Part shown: positions 34,758-39,203 of the stretch, piece after piece
How positions within the stretch are numbered: position 1 is the first letter of the stretch
Layout: each line of letters opens with the position of its first letter
From: Chloroflexota bacterium
Lineage (GTDB): Bacteria > Chloroflexota > Chloroflexia > Chloroheliales > Chloroheliaceae
NCBI GenBank assembly: GCA_902812345.1
Contig: CADDZM010000008.1
Location: forward strand, 1 to 39,203
Reading direction: 5' to 3'
DNA: 39,203 bases
The notes under the pieces: generated by a model
The model's database searches: none
What the model saw: the letters and a program-made list of their open reading frames with translations, nothing else
Told to the model about the DNA's origin: nothing
Translations under genes and position numbers: made by a program

Positions 34758-34796
34758 AAAAGCTCCCTTTCCTGACAAAAGAAAGGGAGCTTTTTT
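34758..34796. terminator. Strong terminator of the nuo operon
   Basis: AAAAGCTCCCTTTC (34758-34771) and GAAAGGGAGCTTTT (34781-34794) form a perfect 14-bp stem with a 9-nt loop and a T tract. The minus strand is also followed by TTTTATAG, so it may also serve the convergent MFS gene. Confidence 0.92.
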
Positions 34797-34879
34797 ATAT
34801 GCAGTAGAGGTAATTTTCCTTTCGTGCGGGCTTTATTTCTGCAAAATTTAACTTAGGTAGTATATATCGGCCCGGAAGG

Positions 34880-36154
34880 TTACTTTGAGGTAGCCCGGTT
34901 AAGCTGAGATAGTGTGGCTGGCCGCCGGCGCTGGTAGAGGGCCAGGATAACCAGGCAAAGAGCCGTCAGGACGAACTGGAAAATCCCTAAGACGATAAAG
35001 GGCAGCGACTTGTTCACTTCGTAAAGAAATCCGCTGGCGACGGCCCCGAACAGGCTGCCGAACTGGGTCGAGGCATTAAAAATAGCCTGGGCCTTGCCGC
35101 GTTTCCCGGCGGGCGAGTGGTCGGCCAGGTAGCCGTCATTAGCGGTGCGGGCAATCGCGTCCAGCGAACCCTCGATGATACCCAGGATGATAAAGGCCAC
35201 AAAGACCGTTACAAGGCCGTACAGCACCCACAGCACGCCCAGGAACAGCCCACCGGCAAACATCATCGGCAGGCGGCCGTAGCGGTCCGAGAAACGCCCG
35301 GCGCTCGGGCTGACCAGCAGCATCGGGATGGCGTAAACCGTATAAGTCCAGCCAATCAGCACCAGGGAAAAACCCAGGTCGGCCATGTAGATGCTCCAGA
35401 CCGTAATCGCGAGGCCCGGCCCGATACCGAGAGCAATCCTGAACAGGCAGCCCATCACAAGCGGGACCGTCCAGAGGGTTTCCGAGCGGGCGACCGGCAC
35501 TTCCGGCTTCACCGGGCGGTCGGCAAGCTTCTCAGCCTTGAGGCTGGCCTGGCGGTAATTGCGGAAAGCGTAAAGTACCAGGCCAACCGCAGGGAGGAAC
35601 ATTCCCGCCGCCAGCCAGTACGCCGCCGTGTAGCCAAAAGCCTCGGCCAGGAAGGTGCCGACCGGCGGACCAGCCAGCATACCGAAGGTTAAAGCCGCGC
35701 CCATCAGGCCAAAAGCTTCGCCGTTGCGCCCTTTTGGGATGAGGTCGGCCAGGGTTGCGCGGGCGGCAGGCATTACCGCGGCAGTCGAGATGCCCTCGAC
35801 AAACCGCAAAGCGATGAACAATTCACCACTGGTCGTCAGGGAGTAGAGCAGCGTAATAATGAGGTGAGCCAGCAACCCGCCGACAATAAGGTTTACCCGG
35901 TTCACCCGGTCGCTCAACCAGCCGAATGGGAACAGGAAAACGAAGCCTGAAAAGAGAAAGGCCGCGCCCATCAGGCCGACTTCACCGCCGGTGGCGCCCT
36001 CCGAGCGGGCGTAGAGGGTCCGCAAGGGCGAAACCAGGCCAAAGCCCAGATATGAGATGCCGACCGCCACAATCAGGCTGGCGATATGTTTATCCGACCA
36101 GAGGCTTTTTCGCCTGGCCCGGTAATTTTCGTTTTCGATGCCCGGTGGAGGCAT
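34880..36154 (-). CDS. MFS transporter
   Basis: A 12-helix major facilitator protein of about 424 residues. Motif A appears twice: GWLSDRVNR between helices 2 and 3, and GRFSDRYGRLP between helices 8 and 9. VEGISTAAVMPAARATLADLIP resembles motif C regions of drug-efflux members. ATG 36154 is chosen over the TTG at 36199 because neither has a strong ribosome binding site and the extra 15 residues lie before any conserved part. The substrate is unknown; drug or sugar efflux is typical. It is convergent with nuoF. A candidate small-RNA gene lies upstream on the same strand. Confidence 0.88.
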   Translation of the reverse strand: MPPPGIENENYRARRKSLWSDKHIASLIVAVGISYLGFGLVSPLRTLYARSEGATGGEVGLMGAAFLFSGFVFLFPFGWLSDRVNRVNLIVGGLLAHLIITLLYSLTTSGELFIALRFVEGISTAAVMPAARATLADLIPKGRNGEAFGLMGAALTFGMLAGPPVGTFLAEAFGYTAAYWLAAGMFLPAVGLVLYAFRNYRQASLKAEKLADRPVKPEVPVARSETLWTVPLVMGCLFRIALGIGPGLAITVWSIYMADLGFSLVLIGWTYTVYAIPMLLVSPSAGRFSDRYGRLPMMFAGGLFLGVLWVLYGLVTVFVAFIILGIIEGSLDAIARTANDGYLADHSPAGKRGKAQAIFNASTQFGSLFGAVASGFLYEVNKSLPFIVLGIFQFVLTALCLVILALYQRRRPATLSQLNRATSK

Positions 36155-36351
36155 TTTAATATTGTCTTCAACCAAATTTTGCCGGTAATTGAGCTTCAAC
36201 GCTACACGCTTGTCCTTAACATTTACTTACTGTTTTACTTATTATTATCCAGCAATAATAAACACGGCCTATTATAACTAAAGATACCCGGTTGTCATCG
36301 TATGAAAGGCTTATTTTTAAAGGCTAATAAATGTTTTGGGAGAAAATTTAT

Positions 36352-36387
36352 AAAAAAAAGGAGCAGTCGCCGGAACTGCGACTGCTC
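36352..36387 (-). terminator. Intrinsic terminator of the candidate small RNA
   Basis: On the minus strand GAGCAGTCGC (36387-36378) pairs with GCGACTGCTC (36370-36361) around a 7-nt loop. The stem is followed by C and eight T residues (36359-36352). Confidence 0.85.
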
Positions 36388-36614
36388 TTTGTGGCCTTAT
36401 GGCCGCGCGGAAGGAGGGTAGTCATTTCAATACAGCGCCGGCGGTCCGGTTCGAGTAACACCCTTGATTTTGTCACTCCGCTGCTCTCGCGGGACGGCTT
36501 TCCCTGGATTGGTCGGCACCCGCTTTGAATATCCCTGGTTTATTTGTTAATCCTTTTGGACTGCTTTTACTTGCCAGCCCTTCGAAACCGCCCTGCAAAT
36601 TCGTTTGTTTCTAT
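36352..36614 (-). ncRNA. Candidate structured small RNA (about 260 nt)
   Basis: A minus-strand unit with a strong promoter (TTGACA-16-TAAAAT) and a strong intrinsic terminator, without a convincing gene between them. Predicted local structure includes GCGGG/CCCGC, a GGCC-ATAA-GGCC tetraloop hairpin and the 10-bp terminator stem. A 25-codon frame starting MTTLLPRGHKATK runs into the terminator without a ribosome binding site. No known RNA family was recognised. It lies upstream of the MFS gene on the same strand, so a leader or attenuator role is an alternative to a free small RNA. Confidence 0.45.
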
Positions 36615-36620
36615 GGTTCT

Positions 36621-36648
36621 ATTTTACACAACTTTAGGGATATGTCAA
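36621..36648 (-). promoter_or_regulatory. Promoter of the candidate small RNA
   Basis: On the minus strand TTGACA (36643-36648) is followed after 16 nt by TAAAAT (36621-36626). The plus-strand direct repeat TAGGGATATGT (36635-36645 and 36653-36663) overlaps and flanks the -35. Confidence 0.6.
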
Positions 36649-36696
36649 TAGATAGGGATATGTATTTTAAGCCAGTTTTCTAAATTTATCTATTAG

Positions 36697-36759
36697 TAGT
36701 CCACATGTCCACATGATTCTACAATATATAGTCTTTTATGTAAAGCTTCATGTGGATAA
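36697..36759. promoter_or_regulatory. DnaA-box-like cluster / inverted repeat
   Basis: A perfect TTATCCACA DnaA box lies on the minus strand (36751-36759). Two related 9-mers, TAGTCCACA and ATGTCCACA, lie back to back on the plus strand (36697-36713). TCCACATG (36708-36715) and CATGTGGA (36749-36756) form an 8-bp inverted repeat. The surrounding sequence is AT-rich. No replication genes are nearby, so it could be a DnaA-titration or regulatory site, or a regulator binding pair. Confidence 0.35.
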
Positions 36760-36869
36760 ACCCCTATATCCCGCCAAACTAAAAAATAAACCAGCGAGCA
36801 TATTTGCCAGTCTTCGTATAATTAAATTAAGGTGATTTGCTATTGGCACGATTTTTGTAAAAGTTTACA

Positions 36870-39056
36870 ATGAGTTCGCTTATTACACCTGGACGTTACG
36901 TCTGCTCTTGTCACCAGGAAAACGAGGAAACTTTGGAAGAACATACCCATAAGTATACCAACCGCCTGAATACCCAGACCAGTCCCTACCTCCTGCAACA
37001 CGCTCACAACCCCGTTGACTGGTATCCCTGGGGCGAGGAAGCCCTGAACAGGGCCAGGGTGGAAGATAAACCTATTCTCCTTAGTATTGGCTATAGCGCC
37101 TGCCACTGGTGTCACGTTATGGAGCGCGAAAGCTTCGAGAATGAAGCGATTGCCGCCCAGATGAATGAAAACTTTGTCTGTATAAAAGTAGACCGCGAAG
37201 AACGGCCTGACCTGGACAGTATTTACATGGACGCGGTGGTCAGCCTCACCGGGCACGGCGGCTGGCCTATGACGGTCTTTCTAACCCCGCAAGGCGTTCC
37301 TTTTTACGGCGGCACCTACTATCCACCGACCAGCCGGGGCGGTATGCCCGGTTTTACCGATGTCCTGGCAGGTCTGGCTACCGCTTACCGGGAGCGGCGC
37401 GATGAGGTAGACCAGAACGCCGCCCAGATTAAAAATTACCTTGAAGAAAACGCTAATTTGCAGGTCACTGGGAGCGGCCAGCCGCTTTCGCCTGAGTTGC
37501 TGGATTTGGCCTGGTATTACGAGGGGGTGAACAAACAGGGCAAGGCGGTCAAGGGCGGCCTGGCGACCCAATTCGACCTGAAAGAAGGCGGCTTGCGCGG
37601 CGCGCCCAAATTCCCCCAGCCCATGACGCTCGATTTCGTCCTGCGCACTTATTACCGGACCGGGGACGCCGCCGCTTTGCAAATCCTCGACCTGAGTTTA
37701 ACTAAAATGGCCCAGGGCGGCATTTACGACCAGCTTGGCGGCGGTTTTCACCGCTACTCGACCGACGGCCACTGGCTGGCCCCGCATTTCGAGAAAATGC
37801 TCTACGACAACTCCCAGCTAAGCCTGCTTTACCTGCACGCTTTCCAGGCTACCGGCAAAGAGCTTTACAAAAGAATTGCGACCGAAACGCTCGACTATGT
37901 GGCCCGCGAAATGTTTTCGCCTGAAGGGGGCTTTTACTCGACCCAGGACGCCGACAGCGAAGGCGAAGAAGGCAAGTTCTTTGTGTGGAGCCAGGCTGAA
38001 ATCGAGCAGGCTTTGGGCAAAGAAGACGCCGCCCTTTTTAGCCGTTACTACGATGTCACCAGGGCGGGCAACTGGGAAGGTCACAACATCTTGCACGTGA
38101 CAGCCAGCACGGCGGAAGTCGCCGCCGAGGCCGGGGTTAGCGAGGAAGCTTTGCAGGAAAGCCTGGCGCGGTCACGGGCCACCCTTTTCGCTTCGCGCGA
38201 ACAACGGGTCCACCCGGGCCGGGACGAAAAAGTGCTGACCTCCTGGAACGGCCTGATGTTAAAAAGCTTTGCCCTGGCCTCGCGTATTCTCGGTATAGAC
38301 GATTACCGCGAAATCGCTCTGAAGAACGCCCGCTTTGTGCTGGAAACCATGCGTACGTCCGAAGGACGGCTCTTACGCACCTACAAAGAGGGCAAAGCTC
38401 ACCTGAACGGCTTCCTGGAAGATTACAGCTATTTCATTGACGGCCTTCTGGGCCTTTACGAAGCTACCTTTGATTTGAACTGGCTGGAGGAAGCCCGCAG
38501 GCTGGCCGATATTATGCTTGAGAAGTTCTGGGACGAAAGTGACCGGACTTTCTTCGATACTGCCAGCGACCACGAACAACTGGTCACGCGGCCCCGTTCT
38601 TTCTACGATAACGCCGTACCGAGCGGCAACTCCGTGGCGGCAGACGTGCTGCTGCGCCTGGCGCTACTTACCGGCGACCCGGATAATCGTTACACGGCTA
38701 AGGCTACCGGGGTGCTGGGACGGTTGGGTGAAATCGCGGCCCAGAACCCCGGTTCCTTCGGGCGGTTGCTCGGTGCGCTCGATTTTTACCTGGGCGCGCC
38801 CTTTGAAATCGCCCTGGTCGGTAACGAGAGTGAGCCAGGCACCCGGGAATTTCTAAAGATAGTCTATGGCAACTACCTGCCGAACCGGGTCGTGATGCTG
38901 CTGGCTGAAGGCGGAGCAAGCGCCGGGTGGCCTTTGCTGGAAGAACGGTCGCGCCAGAAAGGCCAGCCGACCGCCTACGTCTGCCAGAATTACGCCTGCC
39001 AGCAACCGGTGGTCAGCTCGGGGGAACTGGCCGAGCAACTGAAACTGACGCGGTAA
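36870..39056 (+). CDS. Thioredoxin-domain protein of the YyaL/SPATA20 (DUF255) family
   Basis: A 728-residue protein. The N-terminal thioredoxin-like domain begins with [24 protein letters not shown] and contains the Cxx[11 protein letters not shown] (Cys78, Cys81), [11 protein letters not shown] and [11 protein letters not shown]. It is followed by an alpha/alpha-barrel resembling N-acylglucosamine epimerase/glycosidase folds ([44 protein letters not shown]). The family is widespread, and its function is not settled. The ATG at 36870 lacks a ribosome binding site; an in-frame TTG at 36933 with GAGG 5 nt upstream would start nearer the conserved region and may be the real start. The gene is monocistronic as far as the window shows. 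Confidence 0.92.
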   Translation: MSSLITPGRYVCSCHQENEETLEEHTHKYTNRLNTQTSPYLLQHAHNPVDWYPWGEEALNRARVEDKPILLSIGYSACHWCHVMERESFENEAIAAQMNENFVCIKVDREERPDLDSIYMDAVVSLTGHGGWPMTVFLTPQGVPFYGGTYYPPTSRGGMPGFTDVLAGLATAYRERRDEVDQNAAQIKNYLEENANLQVTGSGQPLSPELLDLAWYYEGVNKQGKAVKGGLATQFDLKEGGLRGAPKFPQPMTLDFVLRTYYRTGDAAALQILDLSLTKMAQGGIYDQLGGGFHRYSTDGHWLAPHFEKMLYDNSQLSLLYLHAFQATGKELYKRIATETLDYVAREMFSPEGGFYSTQDADSEGEEGKFFVWSQAEIEQALGKEDAALFSRYYDVTRAGNWEGHNILHVTASTAEVAAEAGVSEEALQESLARSRATLFASREQRVHPGRDEKVLTSWNGLMLKSFALASRILGIDDYREIALKNARFVLETMRTSEGRLLRTYKEGKAHLNGFLEDYSYFIDGLLGLYEATFDLNWLEEARRLADIMLEKFWDESDRTFFDTASDHEQLVTRPRSFYDNAVPSGNSVAADVLLRLALLTGDPDNRYTAKATGVLGRLGEIAAQNPGSFGRLLGALDFYLGAPFEIALVGNESEPGTREFLKIVYGNYLPNRVVMLLAEGGASAGWPLLEERSRQKGQPTAYVCQNYACQQPVVSSGELAEQLKLTR

Positions 39057-39085
39057 GTCCTGGGCTTATTTAATTAAACTATCAC

Positions 39086-39161
39086 GACTTTCGCTTTGAA
39101 CCTGGAAAACCTTGAGGGTATGAGAAAGGCTGACCCATTTTAAGTGTTTCAAGCGAAAGTC
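39086..39161. repeat. 76-bp imperfect-palindrome element, copy B
   Basis: GACTTTCGCTTTGAAC (39086-39101) pairs with GTTTCAAGCGAAAGTC (39146-39161) as a 16-bp inverted repeat with one mismatch and one G-T pair. It is the inverse-orientation relative of 27881-27955. In both copies the strand reading GxCTTTCGCTTTGAACCTGG continues into purine-rich DNA. The element begins 30 nt after the thioredoxin-domain gene. Confidence 0.7.
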
Positions 39162-39165
39162 CTAA

Positions 39166-39195
39166 CTATAAGAAACTATAAGAAACTATAAGAAA
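39166..39195 (+). repeat. Three tandem copies of a 10-mer
   Basis: CTATAAGAAA is repeated three times without interruption directly after repeat copy B, near the window edge. The 10-bp period is close to one helical turn. It may belong to the leader of a gene beyond the window. Confidence 0.85.
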
Positions 39196-39203
39196 GAGAG
39201 CTA

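Noticed and set aside
36421-36480. Possible tRNA T-arm (GGTTCGAGTA) or T-box element
   Set aside because: The flanking bases do not form a 5-bp T stem or a cloverleaf, and the conserved T-box sequence AGGGTGGNACCGCG is absent on both strands.
36331-36528. 65-codon plus-strand ORF starting MFWEKIYKKKEQ
   Set aside because: It lacks a ribosome binding site, runs through the strong minus-strand terminator and is Arg-rich without motifs; the non-coding RNA reading explains the region better.

Overview
This 39.2 kb stretch of bacterial chromosome is gene-dense, with moderate to high GC content. Its promoters are sigma-A-like and many genes are preceded by GGAGG-type ribosome binding sites. The gene content suggests Chloroflexota. 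The pointers are a secreted protein ending in W/GG/FG/P repeats of the kind common in that phylum, large FHA/cyclic-nucleotide-domain proteins, a SecD-P1-like secreted protein and HEAT-repeat proteins. This placement is an inference from gene content; there is no rRNA or tRNA here to confirm it.

Layout. (1) 1-9.2 kb is mostly lipid metabolism: a long-chain acyl-CoA ligase, an acyl-CoA dehydrogenase, a di-iron acyl-ACP-desaturase-like protein and a FadR/GntR regulator. Upstream of the regulator lies a palindrome that fits the FCD-subfamily operator. A secreted subtilase and a 5'-truncated SecD-P1-like gene are also here. (2) 9.5-10.9 kb holds a HEAT-repeat protein with a C-terminal SUKH (SMI1/KNR4) domain. 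(3) 11.1-16.8 kb is a two-gene operon with its own strong promoter. It encodes a 1256-residue protein (three FHA, three cyclic-nucleotide-binding, one PqqD-like and one membrane M50 metallopeptidase domain), followed with a 4-bp overlap by a soluble FHA-FHA-ABC ATPase whose signature and switch-histidine motifs are degenerate. I consider this the most unusual system in the window. (4) 16.9-22.1 kb holds a dGTPase, a small dual-specificity phosphatase, a secreted repeat protein and an ABC-2 exporter pair. (5) 22.2-27.8 kb is a complete pyruvate dehydrogenase operon in the order E3, CBS/zinc-ribbon protein, E1alpha, E1beta, E2. (6) 28.4-34.8 kb holds a HEAT-repeat protein and then a short complex I operon, nuoABCDE-orf97-nuoF, closed by a 14-bp perfect terminator. 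(7) 34.9-39.2 kb holds an MFS transporter, a non-coding region with a candidate small RNA and a DnaA-box-like cluster, and a YyaL/SPATA20-type thioredoxin-domain protein.

Three junctions carry short gene remnants that look like decayed toxin-antitoxin or acetyltransferase genes. Two copies of a 75-76 bp imperfect-palindrome element, about 11 kb apart, are the other notable non-coding structure. One lies in the leader of the pyruvate dehydrogenase operon. The other lies after the last gene and is followed by three tandem 10-mers. No CRISPR array, insertion sequence, tRNA or rRNA was recognised.
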